Counted from the stretch's first letter, positions 1 to 13,509 are shown. The stretch is DNA of 64,000 nt from Sphagnum compactum (GCA_965153455.1 OZ234493.1:15304213-15368212), one strand, 5' to 3'. The notes: generated from the sequence alone by a model not told the origin. Translations and numbers: made by a program.

Positions 1-1003
1 GTACATTGATAGTTTAAAAATGGAGAGGAATCGAAGAGAAATTCATTTTGTTCTTTTTAACAACCATATTTTTGATAGTCTTCAGAAATAATAATGATTG
101 TGCCAAATATATACATGTTGTAGCAAGCTTGAAAGCATAGTGTTATAATATATACTACTTGAAGTTGTTGGAATTGCAAATTTTGAATGCACAATTGAAC
201 TTGATTTTGAAATTGAATTTTTTACAAGCTATTTGTCATTAATGTTTAGGTTTGCAAAGGGGGGGGGGGGAACAAAAGACATGCAAGGTGTGTGTGTTGC
301 TTACACATGTGATTGTTATTTGTAGTGCATAACATTGAGCTCAAAACCTTTGACAACCATTACATGTAACATTGTTTATCTTGCATGAAATCTATGGTTT
401 TTGACAACAATTTTGTTGGTAAATTGTAACATCGCCTACCTTTCATGAAATCAAATGTTAACTAACAAATGCGCTACCACTAAATTAACATTAGGTATCA
501 AACCAAATTCCATGTCATCATTTTTATAATTTAATACTTTATACATGATTGCATGCCAAATTGAGAAAATCCTAATGCTACCTTACCAATGACTTAACAT
601 TAGGTGTGAATGATGTTTAACTAGAGATAATAAATTAATTTGAACCTTAAATCAAGCAAAAGTTGAGATACAATTTTATAACAATTTTTTTTTCTCCAAA
701 ACTTACATTGACTGAATTTTTGAAAAAAAAAACCCTACAAGAGATGGGCAATAAAACCTTCTTTGGATATGGAGACTTTTTTTTGGCTTTGCCTGTAGTG
801 AAGAGGCTATGCATTATTGTAGGATTTAAGCATAAAAATTTGTCTCAAATTGGACGGAATGTGTGAGTGACTTGGGCACTATTATGTGTGCATATGATGG
901 ATGAACATGTTCCATAGAAGTGCATGCATGGGCATCAAAAGTTGCTCTAGATCCAGTAAAGGAAATTTGAAGTCTGAACTTGCCATAAAGGAGGGCAGAG
1001 TCA
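1..1003. other. AT-rich intergenic DNA
   Basis: No coding frame that I recognise. The one open frame (663-866) is low-complexity and has no family resemblance. A pure run of 12 G lies at 259-270. Confidence 0.6.
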
Positions 1004-1109
1004 TTAGGGTTTAAAGGAGGTTTAGGGTTTAGGGTTTAGGGTTTAGGATCCTAAACCCTCCTTTAAACCCTAAACCCTAAACCTAAACCCTAAAACCCTA
1101 AACCCTAAA
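1004..1109. repeat. Head-to-head interstitial telomeric repeats
   Basis: TTTAGGG units run rightward from 1004 to 1046 and meet CCCTAAA units running away from 1051, with GATC (1047-1050) at the centre. Both arms carry the same interruption, a TCCTTTAAACCC block, but the left arm has about three more telomeric units between that block and the centre. This is the Arabidopsis-type plant telomere motif in inverted orientation. It could be a relic of end-to-end joining, a repaired break, or the core of a foldback element. Confidence 0.85.
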
Positions 1110-1370
1110 AATATGAAACCATGATCACCCAGAAAGTATAATCTGGATTTTGTATAGGATCTAATGACACAAATTGAGTCTTCTTCTCTAGAGACATTTT
1201 TATTCTTCAATTATTTGGATACCAGTCAACAACCATTTAAATAACCTTGTTTATTCGGACATAGCCAAAAAAGCAATGAGAATCTCCTGGCCATAAAGCA
1301 TCACCAGCCAGAGCTTCTTGCAATTAGTCTATGGACTTTTCCTATTTTTGAATGAAAAGGGTATAGAACT

Positions 1371-1576
1371 AGGGGTTTAGGGTTTAGGGTTCAGGGTTTT
1401 AGTTGGTGGACTGCAACCCTAAACACTAAAAGAACACTAAACCCTAAACCCATCATACAAGTGGGGACCCATAAATCTAGGAAACAAATCTCCCTCTGTT
1501 TTTTCATGTAAATCAGTGCCAAAAGGTTCTAAAAAGAAATTCCAGAAATTAGGGTTGCAGTCCACCTACTAAAAAC
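1371..1576. repeat. Inverted repeat with telomeric motifs
   Basis: TTTAGGG units at 1371-1400 face CCCTAAA units at 1415-1450. In addition, the arm at 1396-1420, containing GGTGGACTGCAACCCT, is matched in reverse complement at 1551-1576 with about one mismatch and one length difference. The arms are separated by about 130 bp with no coding potential. Confidence 0.7.
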
Positions 1577-2640
1577 TATCCCATCTCAAACAAACAACAT
1601 GATGCCCCCCCTTAACTTTGAGCCAAAAGAATGAGCCAAAAGAAATAGCTATGGTTGTGGGTGGGGCGAGCTCTGAGAGGAGCGAATGGGGGAAGTATAA
1701 ACCAAGAGTTTTGGGGTAGGTATTAGAAAAAAAAACCCTAAACTGCATCCAAGCCCCATCCGGGTATCAGACTTGATGCCCATGGTTATTAGAAATGTTC
1801 AGATATATCTGGTCCTGATATATACTCACGGTTATCGAATAAATCAAATGCCTTGTTATTATATACAATGACGGTTTTCAACCCTTTGTTTTTAAGAGTC
1901 AAATAACCACTTAGGGAACTGCTGCTGGGTATTTGCTGGTTTTTTCATGAAACCTGGTGGTTCTTTGAATTCTGGTTATACCTGGAACCAACGGTTATTA
2001 AACCCAATCAAAGACCCGCCCCTCCCCCACACTGGTATAAACATATCTAAATGGTATAAATTAAGTTTCTAATTTATTTGTAATTTATTTCCAATTTATT
2101 GTGACCATGAATTTTCTTTTCAATTTTGTGACATCAAAAATTTTGGCAAATTCTTTTTCTAGAAACTGAAACTTAGCAAAATTAGTCAAATTTATACTAG
2201 AAGAAAAAAAAATCCCAAAAAATCCCAATTATTTTTGGCAAAAAAAAAAAAAAAAAAAAAACCACTTTGTTGTGACTATGCCATTGAATAATTTCCCACT
2301 TTCACAAAATATATTTGTGATTTATTATTAAGTCTCAGAGTACTAAAGCATTCAAGCTTCAATGTTCCGTAGCTTGGAAACTGAGTAAGTATTGGGTAGT
2401 TACCACTAACCACACCTAGCATGGTATGTTGTGACTCATATTAGTTAGTTGTGGGGACCCCCAAAGTTCCAAAAAAAATAAAAATCTTTCCCAATGGGCA
2501 TCTTTGATTGGCCCATCACCAAAAAATAAAGTAAGTAATCAAGCTTTGAACAGTCCCAAAATCGATATGTTGTGGTCTTCTCCTTTGGGCTCCTTAATAG
2601 GTTCACAAGAGTAAAACTTAGGGCAAAGGATATGGGATAA
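1577..2640. other. Intergenic DNA, nothing coding seen
   Basis: AT-rich with several short A runs, the longest near 2239-2260. No domain, RNA gene or terminal repeat was recognised. Confidence 0.5.
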
Positions 2641-2649
2641 AAGTGAGGA

Positions 2650-2740
2650 GTGAGGACCCATTGGGAACATGTTGGGGAACACATTGGGAACTTGGGTAGC
2701 ATCTTGGGAAATTGGTGGGAACACATTGGGAACACCAAAC
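2650..2740. repeat. GGGAACA minisatellite
   Basis: Repeated variants of TTGGGAACACATTGGGAAC at irregular spacing of about 10-25 bp. A reverse-complement relative lies at 47,380-47,465. Open frames over the repeat on both strands are consequences of its periodicity. Confidence 0.65.
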
Positions 2741-2989
2741 CTAACTCCAGTGTGTATGTATACATGCAACTCAAAATAAAGGGTTCAGGATTAGTTTGCA
2801 AAATGGAGGTTCACATTGAATTTATTTCTTGCAAATATTGTTCTTTTCTTACACCAAAAATTTGGGAACTTTTGTTTTACTAGTGTAAATGTAACTAATT
2901 TTGTTTTTAATTTTTGGGGAAAAATCACCAGTTTTTCAATATAAGTTTCTTTTAAAAAATAGCCCTGAAAGGCATACTCATATTCAGCA

Positions 2990-3180
2990 ATGTTTTTTGT
3001 TTTCCAATTTTGTAATGTGGCACAAGTTGCAATCATCCACCAGACAATTTAATCAAATTTGGCTAAAAGCAAAATATGAAACTAAAAACATACAAGCATA
3101 TTTCTATGTTGTTAGATACCCATTCAAACCTAATGTCAAATCTGGAAATTTTTTAAATAATAATTTCAACACTTGAAAAT
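2990..3180 (-). repeat. Dispersed repeat family R1, copy 1
   Basis: Contains CCAATTTTGTAATGTGG, then a CAATCATCCAC block, then CAAATTTGGCTAAAAGC. The same blocks in the same order occur at 46.45 kb in this orientation, and in reverse complement near 20.2, 24.0 and 27.0 kb. No coding capacity; class unknown. Confidence 0.5.
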
Positions 3181-4500
3181 TAGATTTTTTTTAAAAACTG
3201 ATTTTTAGCATTATTTTCAAAAAATTGCTAGCTAGCTAAAATTCACTAAGAAAAAGTATTTTGATTATTATTGTGAGTTTTTTTCCAATGGACCACACTA
3301 ATTAGGAGTTTAATTCACTAGTTTAGAGCATTTGAAACCCTACAAAAATGCAAGTTGACCCTAGTAAGGTTCTCATTTAATGACATTAGTAAGAAATGTG
3401 AGTGTAGTTATTTAACCCAATTCACTATGGGGTTCCAAAAGTGAACTATGCCACCATACTCTTGCATCATTTTGTCTTGGGTGAAACTTGCATCATTCAT
3501 GCCTACCTCTCTATTGAAAGAATTCACTAACATCCATTTTTATTCAAGTAATTATTTTAATCTCGGATTAAAATGTATAATTTTCATTATTTCATATGTT
3601 GCATTTTTATTGTGTATATGAAATTATTTAATTTATGTATGTTCAATGTATATAATGTTAATGTACAATATATAACATTGAAGTTTTTTGTAAATATCCT
3701 TATTAATTATATGTTCATACATCATATTGTATATATAACATATAGTACGTTTAGTAATACCATGTAATATGAAATATATTATAATTCAATTTCATATCAA
3801 ATATCAAATATCAAAAAATTGTTGACATGATATACTATTGATTTTATAATATATTATGAAATATTAATATCAATTTATTTATGGTTAATTAATATTAATG
3901 AATTTTTTACATTTTATTTATGTTGGCCATCAATTATTTTGCATAAACAAAGGTTGCAAATTATGAAAAAAAATTCATACAAATATATTTTAAATGGTTG
4001 TCAAACAATCAAATTTGAATGTGTTTTCCTTAAAAGGGCTGGAAAAATTTTATATTTATTTATTACACATGAGTAGAAATTTGAAAAAACATCAAAAATG
4101 AATTCTCATTTGTTTCATCTGAACAAAGTACCAAAAAATTTATATATGTCAAAGTTTGATTTGTAAAAAAAATTAGTGTAATTGTGATATATGTAATCCT
4201 TGACACCTTTTGTCACAATGTCAAATTGTAGTTGGTTGGCAATGACAATTAATTGAACCAAGGTTTGAACCAATGTTGGGTAAGTACTAAACCCAAGTTC
4301 AAAATCAAAATGGAATTTAGTTCGATTCTCTTCTAAAAGAACCAATGGGTATCAACAAGGGTGATATCCTAATCATCATGTATCATCTTGTTCAAAACCA
4401 ATTGACTAAAAACTAGGTTGTTTTGATAACCTTAAATAAAGGGAACCTCAAGTAAGTTATATTAATAACCCTCGTGTATGGATCTAGGGTATAAGCTTCT
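3181..4500. other. AT-rich intergenic DNA
   Basis: Very AT-rich, especially 3,560-3,960. No recognisable protein or RNA feature. Confidence 0.5.
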
Positions 4501-5770
4501 TGGTAATTAATTAGTTTTAGGTTGGGTAGGCATTAAGGTTCAAGGCATCACATCTAATTTTGTGAAGAAAGGTGTGAATTGCTAAATTGTGTCTACAACT
4601 AAAAGCTTTGACTTTTGGATGTCCAAAAGGGCACATGATATTTTTTACATTGGTTGTGAATTTTTTGGGAATGGATTGGATGCCAAACCATATTACAATT
4701 GGCTTGTTTGCTGCATTTGAAACTTCATGCCAATTGTTGACAAAAAATCTACAAGATCTTATAATATAGTCTGACCAAAAAATCATTGTTCATGTGAAAG
4801 ATGAAATATCTAATTTGTATATAATGATAACTCCACTCAAATATGTAATTAGTCGTGACATTTTGGGTGTAAAGGAAAAAATTTAAAGGACAATTCTTTT
4901 CTAAGGCCTATGGGTATCCACTATTGAAGAAAATATTTACATAGGTTTGAAACATGTTTCTATCAAATTTGCAAAATTGTATAATGTGGCTTGAAATGTC
5001 AGGGAAAGGGCAATAAGAGTGGATGAAAGGTTGCACTAATGCAAGTCTTTATGCACAAAAATTGAACACACTAATGAAAACAAGGTCTCAACCCCCCCCC
5101 CCCCCCCATGACATATATTGCAAATTATTGTTGATTGTTTGTCTTTTGTTGTCACTACATGTGTTTTAAACTAGTTAAGGGGTCATTGGTTGTTTAACGA
5201 TGTGTTGCATGCAACTATAACCATGGGCCTTAAACTAAAAGAAAATATTAACAATTCTCGTGTTTTGAATAACTTCATGGAAGATGATTTAGGTGTGGAT
5301 AATAAAATTGAAAAGTGTTGCATTGAACATGAAAAGGAAATATGTGGGGTCATTAATTCAAGTTCTTTCTTTCTTAACAAAATATGACGAAAAGAAAACT
5401 CCCAATATGTTATCCCTAATCTTAGATCCTACATACAAAACTTTGCGATTAACCTGTTATTTTATTGGTCATGAACAAGGGGTGGCCATAGTTGAAAAAC
5501 ATCATAGGAGATCCTTGTTTCCTATGCTCTTGAAGTTTTATCATCATTTGCATTGATTATTGGGGGGTGGAATTTCTTTCTTAATAGAAGTGAAGAAGAT
5601 TGTAATGTGCATATTTTTGAAATGGCGGTGAACATCGGTGAACATGCAAAAGAGCTTGTCAATTGAAACTAAGAAAATATTTTCCCATGTTGAGATGTCA
5701 ATCTTTGTGAATAATAATTGGCCCAATGAAGTTAGGGCTAATTGTAAGCCCCCTTTTAATTTGGTAAAAT
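4500..5770 (+). pseudogene. Decayed hAT-like transposase (plant BED-zinc-finger/hAT type)
   Basis: Conceptual translation gives recognisable blocks in order. 4,587-4,767 includes FLGMDWMPNHITIGLF and LLTKNLQDLI, the start of the RNase-H-like core of plant hAT-type proteins. After an in-frame stop at 4,767 the same frame continues with VHVKDEISN and ends near 4,885. A shifted frame follows to about 5,085, interrupted by a run of 16 C at 5,092-5,107. 5,190-5,387 includes LKENINNSRVLNNFMEDDL. 5,293-5,556 includes NMLSLILDPTYKTLRL, then FIGHEQGVAIVE and SLFPMLLKFYHHLH. Stops and frameshifts separate the blocks, so it is not functional. No N-terminal BED finger or terminal inverted repeats were located. 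Family assignment rests on block order and my recollection of related plant proteins. Confidence 0.72.
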
Positions 5771-6371
5771 TGATGGAGTTTAATGCGGGATTAAAGGAGG
5801 AATTATAATAGTTTGAAGGTTCATCTTAGCAAGATGAATTGAAGGAAACACAAGTATTTTGATACATTGTATGCAATGATTATTACCTTGGCCATTCAAA
5901 TATTTCATAATTTTATTTTAATGTTTATTTGTCATATTTCAAAACTTGTGTTGGTTATCGGGTTTGAAAATATACCTAAAGTATTGGAAAATGATCATAA
6001 GAAAATAGTTTAAATTTTAAATTGACTTAAATAAGCATTTAAGTATAATCAACTAACATGAATGAAGTAATAACCATTTTTGAAAGAATTAGTTTTGAAA
6101 ATAAGAAAAAAGTAAGAACTAGGAAGGGAGTTCTTTTTAAAAGGAGAATTGTCCCAGTTTTTTGGAAAAATAATATGAAAGAATTGGAATAATTGGTCAT
6201 TAATAAAATTTGATATCTTCCAACACTTGTTCAAACCTTGATACCAACAATTGTATGTTGACCATATACATGCCACACAACTTTAAAATATGACTATTAT
6301 TAATACATGTAAAATTTCTATTTGACCAAATATTAATGAAATCATAATGTCCATAGCCACTTGTCCTTTTT
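5771..6371. other. Intergenic DNA, nothing recognised
   Basis: Probably includes the eroded 3' part of the hAT-like element. No terminal repeat was found. Confidence 0.4.
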
Positions 6372-6548
6372 CACTAAAAGGCATAACAAATTCACTAAAT
6401 GTTTTATTTAATGAAGTTATCCCAATTTCACCCAAAACTTAATAAAAAACCAATCCCCATTCATTAGAGGGCATAGCACATACACTAATTTTTCATTTAA
6501 TGAAATTGTTTCAATTTCACCCAAAACCTAGCAAAATTCCTAGTGAAC
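6372..6548. repeat. Two-copy tandem repeat, about 89 bp
   Basis: GGCATA recurs at 6,380 and 6,470, and CAATTTCACCCAAAAC at 6,423 and 6,512, giving an 89-90 bp period. The copies have diverged noticeably. Confidence 0.65.
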
Positions 6549-6985
6549 TTGGCCACATCCCCTATTAGTGTGAACAAAGGGATCAACCACCATTCATTAA
6601 TTCATCATTCACAAATAAGTAAAAACCAATGTTGAACATGTACATATTACAAACTACACCAAATCTTGGTGTCAAGATGTTTCTTAAGGTCCATAACCAT
6701 GGTTTTATAGAAATAAAATACTCAATTTTTGATATATAATCACAAATTTCAATTTTTTGAAAAAGCCACAAATGCATGTTAACATTGCAATATGTGGGTT
6801 GCGCAACTTTCAAATCATGTTAAATTTTTGAAAACTCCAAAATTAACTATTAATTAACTACTATATATTTACATGATCAATGTCATGATATTTTTCTAAC
6901 AAAATATACTAATGTCATTACTTATGTGTATAAATCAAAAGTGAAAATTCATAACCATGACTTTAAAATATCCAATAACTTATTA

Positions 6986-6989
<4 letters not shown>

Positions 6990-7017
<28 letters not shown>
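6990..7017. repeat. (GT)14 microsatellite
   Basis: Uninterrupted GT dinucleotide run in otherwise AT-rich non-coding DNA. Confidence 0.95.
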
Positions 7018-7022
<5 letters not shown>

Positions 7023-7589
7023 TTGAAAAAAATTAAAAACTTGTCAACTAATCTTTTACAAAATTGTTGAATTGAAAATTAAGCATATTTACTGAATTGA
7101 AAACCATGTTTATTTTGTGACAACAAAAGAAAATTCAAATTACTTATGTAAAATTGTTCCCAAATACAATGACTTTTTAACCACCAACATTTGAAAAGAA
7201 ATTCAAAAATTTTAAACCCAAGAAGAAAACAAAATTTTTGTAACAAATCAATTTGTGACTACTTGTGATTATTGTTGTTTCTGACAATCATTGGTTATTT
7301 CTACAAAAAAAATAATTCATTTGGTTATGCTTATAACTACACTACAATTACCTTGTGGCTAATGTTTTATTCATTCATCCATTTGGAAAGCTTTTAACAT
7401 GATTTTCAATCAAGATGACCCATCTATGTCCCATTAGTTGCAAATGTGATCAAATGAATTGCAACCTTGTATGTATTCAAATTGTCTTTGTGTATTCCAA
7501 GATGTATGTTGGATTTATAATAGTGTATTTGGATCTATTCTATTCATTAATATATGGGTGGATATTAAAATGTATTTTTTACACCAATT

Positions 7590-9130
7590 ATTATTATTTT
7601 ATAGTAAACAAATTTCAAATAATTATGGTAAAATTGATTACTATAATTATACATTATACATTAATGTAGTAAAAATATAATTCATAATTAAAGTTTGTAT
7701 TCATAAATTCTGATTTTGATTTTTTTTAAAAATATGATGAAAAATATTCGTAGTAATTTTATTGTAAAAGATTATTTGATGTAATTATTGTAATTATAGT
7801 ACTTCAATTAGACTAAGTTATTGTATTTATTACATATAATCACTTACTTAAAATCAAAGTATATTATAACATAAAATTTTACAATAATTATTAAAAATTT
7901 CCAGTTATCAAAATTAATTAGGTGAAAAACATTGTAATTACTCTATTAATACATTGATTATAGGTGTGGAAAATTTTACAATTAAATTTAATTATTCATA
8001 ATCTACAACTTATATTTTTTAGTTTATAAACTTATTTCAGACTTTTATAGTAATTCTAATGGAAATATAATAATTAATGCAACAAATGTAATTCTAGGAT
8101 CATATTATAGTAAATTAAAATATTCATTTACTTTTTACTATTATATGTTAATATATTCACAATAATTTTACTGTAATTAAATGAATTTCGACATTAATAA
8201 TGTAATTATACTAATTGAACTAAAATAACTTATTTTCTTTATAACCAATACAAACTTATTTGAATAACTAAATGTTATTATGACATGTAGTTTTACACTA
8301 ATATTTAATATTTTCATTAAAAATAGTTTAATAAGAGAATTTGCATATTAAATACATAATATTATATAATTCATATTTTAACTTGGTATTCATTATTTAA
8401 GACGTATAATTTATTATTTAAAAATATGTTTTAAAGGAAATAATCTTAACATAAATTCAAATTTTGATGTAATTATTTAATGTACAAAATAGAAGTATAC
8501 TAGAAAATTTTATTTATTATTTATATTTACATATCCAAAACAAAAAATATTGGTAATACATTTTTATAGAAGAATAATTAATCATTTAAAAATAATAAAA
8601 ACGTATTCATGTAATTAATGTCTCATTACCTTAAACTGATTGTAACTAATTAATTACAGTATTTTCGTAATTTATATGGAACTTAATTAATCATGATTTA
8701 GAACTTAAAGTTGTTAAGTTTGAATCTGATTTTTAAAAATCATAGTAATTTTACTGTAATTAGAGTAATTAGAATAATTAATATATTTTCAGGGATTATA
8801 ATACAGTAAATTAAAGTATTCATTTTTATGATTACTTATATACAATAAATAATTTTTAATACATCATAAAGTATTTGAGTAAATTTTCTTTAATTAGTAC
8901 AACTAATGTAGTATCTATATATTATTGTATTAATTGTTTTTAATTACTTATTTACAGTTATAATTATTATTACAACTCAAATTTTTGTACTAAGTGTTGA
9001 TACAAAGTGATAAATTTCTTATTTTACAATAATTTCAATAATTGATATTATGTATTATGTGTATATAATAGTAAATGTTTATTATAGTAGTTCAAAAATA
9101 CTTATAACACGTGAAATAATAATTTGAATA
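7590..9130. repeat. Extremely AT-rich block with internal similarity
   Basis: About 1.5 kb almost devoid of G and C. Similar stretches recur: GTAAATTAAAATATTCATTT near 8,111 and a close match near 8,808, and TTTTACTGTAATTA near 8,166 and 8,750. This suggests an old duplication spaced about 700 bp or an eroded AT satellite. No coding frames of note. It could act as a matrix-attachment or replication-timing region, but nothing here shows that. Confidence 0.5.
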
Positions 9131-12100
9131 ATAACTAAATAGCAGGCCTAGGTTACAATATGAAGGTCATTGTTTCACATTTTCATATTCAAAACCATGG
9201 CTATACGGGATGAACTAATTAAAAAATTTAACCCAATTTTTTTTAATAAATTTATGTATTTTACCCTTTAACTACCCTATTTCCCTAACCAAGCTCTTAA
9301 CCTAACTATTTACATATTTACCTACTTAAGTAGATATCTAGCTTAAGTAGGTAGGTAGGTGTTTAGTCTAAATAAATAGGTGGGTAGATCCTACTTACCT
9401 ACCTAGTTCAACCTATTTACATATCTACCTACCTAAATTGGTTTTGCACAAATTTAATCAATATGCCATGTGGCACATTTTGATTGTGACACATGTTGCA
9501 ATTTAAAACCATCTAAACATTTAAATTGGATGTTTTAGATTATTTCATAATTTCATAAATAGAATAATAATATTGAAAATATATTAAATTAATGACATGT
9601 GATAACATATCATAAGAGCACAAGGTTGACCAAATTAGTTGCAATATAGTTGCAAGTGACAATATGTAGATAGTGAGTCAATGAATGAACATGTATTTTA
9701 TTGAGTTTTCTTTCCATCCATGAATGATTGTCGTTTGCGACTTGTCAAACACAACTAAGGGAAATATAGTTACAAATGTCATTTACAACTAAAATTTGTC
9801 GCAAAAACCAGTTGAAAAAACCTTGATTTCTCCTAGTGAAAATTTCCACATTTCTATATGTGAAGTCAAGTATGCAACCAAAAGTATTGAAGCATGTTTC
9901 AATTTTTCCTTTCATATTTTTAATAGCCAAATTTGACTAAATTGGCTTATGGATGATCTCCACTTTAGCTACATCACGAAACTAAAACAAAAACAAAACA
10001 AAAAAAAAAGACTTGTGAAGATTAGTGTCTTGGATTCAAACTCACTGACCCAAACCATTAATATATATGATTTGTAAAATTTAATTTGCAAGTTTGATTA
10101 AGCATAATTCTTTCCTTAAACAATGAATAGCTTATTGTGAAAGCAATTAAAACATGGAATGGAATGGATTTTTTAGAATAGGAAATTTGCAAGGCATATT
10201 ATAACTATATTTGGTGACAAAAAGCTCAACAATCTATCTTGTGTTAATTGTTTTAGATTGAATGTTCCCAATTGGTGGCTTTTGTGAATACCACCAATGA
10301 TAACAAATTTGTATGTTCCCATGGTGGGAAGTTTATTGAAAAGGAAGGGGACCAAAATCAACACAAAGTACAATTTAATTGGTCTTTCCATAAATAAATA
10401 AAAGGAAATTAGCCATCATTCCATTTGGGCAAATTAGACTCAATTTTTCTTAGAAAGAAATTCATGGGTAGCCTTTTTTCTAGGAAAGAAAAAACCAAGT
10501 TTTCACATAATATTCCATGTTCTTGGGTCATTGTTACAAATATAAGACAATGTGTGTAGAAAGTAGCAAGGAAAGGTTAGAGGTAATTACATTTGAAGGT
10601 TAATTTTTAGGTAACGAGGTAGGTTTATTGAGGTGAAGGAGTTTGGTATGTATGCCTATGTGGGAAGGATGGGATCGAGGAAGTTTGTAAGGATGTAGAT
10701 AAATGTAAGTATGTAGACCTCACATGGACATGCATCCTCCATATGTGGATGCTTATCAGATTTACATAGTAGTTTTGATCATCCACAATGTCAATTTCAA
10801 CAATGTTACAATTGCCATGATCATGAAATTGATTTTCATCCAAGTGATAAATCTCATGAACAAATCTTAATTTGTCATCAAGTTTTTCATATGACCGATG
10901 ACAGGTGTGGTAAATTTCATCCATGAACATAGATTTATTCATTCATGTGGATTGGAAACTCCATACAAAGAAAAACTTCATTGATGTGGTTACATTTCAT
11001 CCATTTGTGGTCAAGTTTATCCATGAATTAAATTCTCATGTTTGTGATATACCTAGTTCATTGTTGATGCTAATTTTAAATCTAATTTTAGACATAATTG
11101 TCAAATTGTATATTCCACAACATTAACCCTTGATCACCCCTCCCCATTTGCAAAAAAAACAATTGAATGCATATAGTGTGTAAAAGAAGGCTAAAAATTA
11201 GGGGTCCAACATGTTAATACGAGGTTCAATGTTCAATCTAACATTCTTCTAAATTTCAGCCCCAATTAAGCATATGACTCCAAGATCATAGGGATTAAAA
11301 TGAAGAATTTGGGCATTCACAATTGATGATCGGGCTAAATAAGGCTTTGAGACTAGAAAAAAATCTCTATGAATAGTGCACTTGAAGGTTTCTAATAATG
11401 TTTCAAAGTTCCTAGTGTGCAAAAAAAGGGAGCAAACTCACATGAATTGAGCTAAAAGGGGTTGAGGCCTTAGTAAGTCTAATGTTTGCAATGTGAGATG
11501 AAGTTTTGCACCTTTTAAAAGTTATGTAAATTTTGTATGATTTTCCAATCCTATAATGAATTTCAAGAAAACCTAATGGTGGAACATAGGCAAATGTAGG
11601 TGTTCTATAAAAAATACATTAGAAACAGTGAAAAGTGCTTAATGAGTTAATTCTAAAACTAATGTTCCATATTTATTATATGCCTTATGGCTATTAAATG
11701 GGCAACTGAAGTGGGAAGCTTGGAATTTCTAAAAATATTTGTAATTGAAAGGCTTATTGGACAATGGTTGTTGTTTTTGTCTATGGTTTTTGATATTGAA
11801 TTGTACTAAACAAAATTTCAAATTTGAGACTAAAAATTGAAAAAAAATCTTGATTTTTTTGTTTTAATGTTTTTCAATTTTCTCCTTCCCAGAATTATAG
11901 TAAAATAATCCAATGCAATGAAGGTAAGACATCATCATGAATATTTAGAGCCATATTGTTGGTATCAAAAATCACATCTATTGGTATTAGCCATTACTAA
12001 ATAAATAATAACTAGACATAGTAGATATTTCAAATTTTTAATTACCCTAATGTTTAGGTTTATTTCATAATAAGACACTTAATGATTATTATTTTTTGTC

Positions 12101-13509
12101 AACTATGTTTGGTAGTAAAAAGAATAATAATAATTTGCAATTTGGTGTTATACTAAATAATGAAGTTGTTGTGTTTAATGCCCTCATTCATATTTTTGGC
12201 ATGGCATACACCTATTTTCAAAAAAAATTGACAATTTCAAAAAATGATTAACTAGTGCCTAACCAACCTAAGTACTATGGTATAAAAACATGTTTGGTCT
12301 TTATGAAATATGATACTTGCCCAACACTAAAAGAAACCTTCACACAATCAAAATATAATTTTGTATTCTAATTAATTCAAACACCTTTTTTATTGTATTG
12401 CTCAATGTGTATAATTATAACCTTGGCCAAGGACACAAAATATTGTTTCAAACTTTTGTTGAGACATAATTTATTTGGATTACATCAAAGAACATATTCA
12501 AGAACTAAAGTGAATAAGTTTATGGTGTTTGGTCATACATCATATTAGTGTTGAATAAGTTGAAAGTAGTTTGGGGATTGCTTCTATTACCATGAAATCA
12601 ACCTAGGCACTAGTGCAATTAAAATTTCATACTAAAGTTATGAAGCTTCATGCAAAAAAAATAGAGAATTGTTTCAAAATTAATCCTTCGATAGACCAAA
12701 AAAAACACAAATGAACCCCAAATTTAATTGCTTGTGCACATAAAAATAAACAAATTGCTAAATTCTAAAATAAATACCAAAACAAGATATAATTTAGATA
12801 AAACAATAAAACAACTTTGGATACCATTGGAACAACAATCAAGTAAAGCCATTAAGGGTTTTCCCATCACAAATCATGTAATGCATTTCCCACCAAAAAT
12901 CATAAGGAATAAAGCACGGGTAAACCCCACATAACTTTGCAATCCTAAAGTAAAAGTTCATAGTTTTGAATTAAATACATTACATCAAGTAAGAAGTTTG
13001 TTGCAAGAGTTTCAATGTTTTTAGAAATGTTACAATTTGAGATCAATAAAAGATTAAAAGTAGAAAAACTTGAAGAAGTGGAAATAATGCAAAAAAAACT
13101 AGATTTAACTAGCATACCAAAATTAGTTTAAGAATACAACGTCAAGTATTCAAACTACCTCTATTATCGTTGGGTTCAACAATCATCACTCCTACAAGTG
13201 CCATCACATTTTAGTAGTAGCATTAGTCATAGATTTTTTTATTTTCCATCACGACACACTTTTAAATACATTCCCATAGCTTGCACATCCATAATTAATG
13301 TCGCATTAGATTGGAAAGACTTTGTTAACTTCTATGATTTACATGTTTCTTGTGAGGAGGTGGAAACCTATGCATTTGAACACTATCTGAATCTAACATT
13401 TTTTTGATATCTTGGCTTCATACAAGAAACATTGTCCAATTCATACCTTTTGTAGGACCTGAATAGACACCCCTAAATGCTTGGACATTGGGTCCCAAGA
13501 GGAATAGGA
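9131..13509. other. Gene-poor intergenic DNA
   Basis: Contains TAGGTAGG/CCTACCTA clusters at 9,310-9,440 that can pair as imperfect inverted repeats, and a short match to dispersed repeat R1 at 9,900-9,975. The longest open frame (10,625-10,942, minus) resembles nothing I know and overlaps repetitive CATCCAT-rich DNA. No functional gene was identified. Confidence 0.5.
9900..9975 (+). repeat. Dispersed repeat R1, short copy
   Basis: Carries GCCAAATTTGACTAAATT followed by GGATGATCTCCACTTTAGC and a CTACATCACGAAAC block, matching the central part of the copies at 20.2, 24.0 and 27.0 kb. Confidence 0.4.

Noticed and set aside
2445-2801. 118-codon minus-strand frame with repeated Phe-Pro-Met-Cys-Ser
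   Set aside because: The protein repeat is just the GGGAAC minisatellite read in one frame.
10625-10942. 105-codon minus-strand frame, rich in His and Asp
   Set aside because: Built from CATCCAT/ATGAAT-rich sequence that is repetitive here. No homology recognised.
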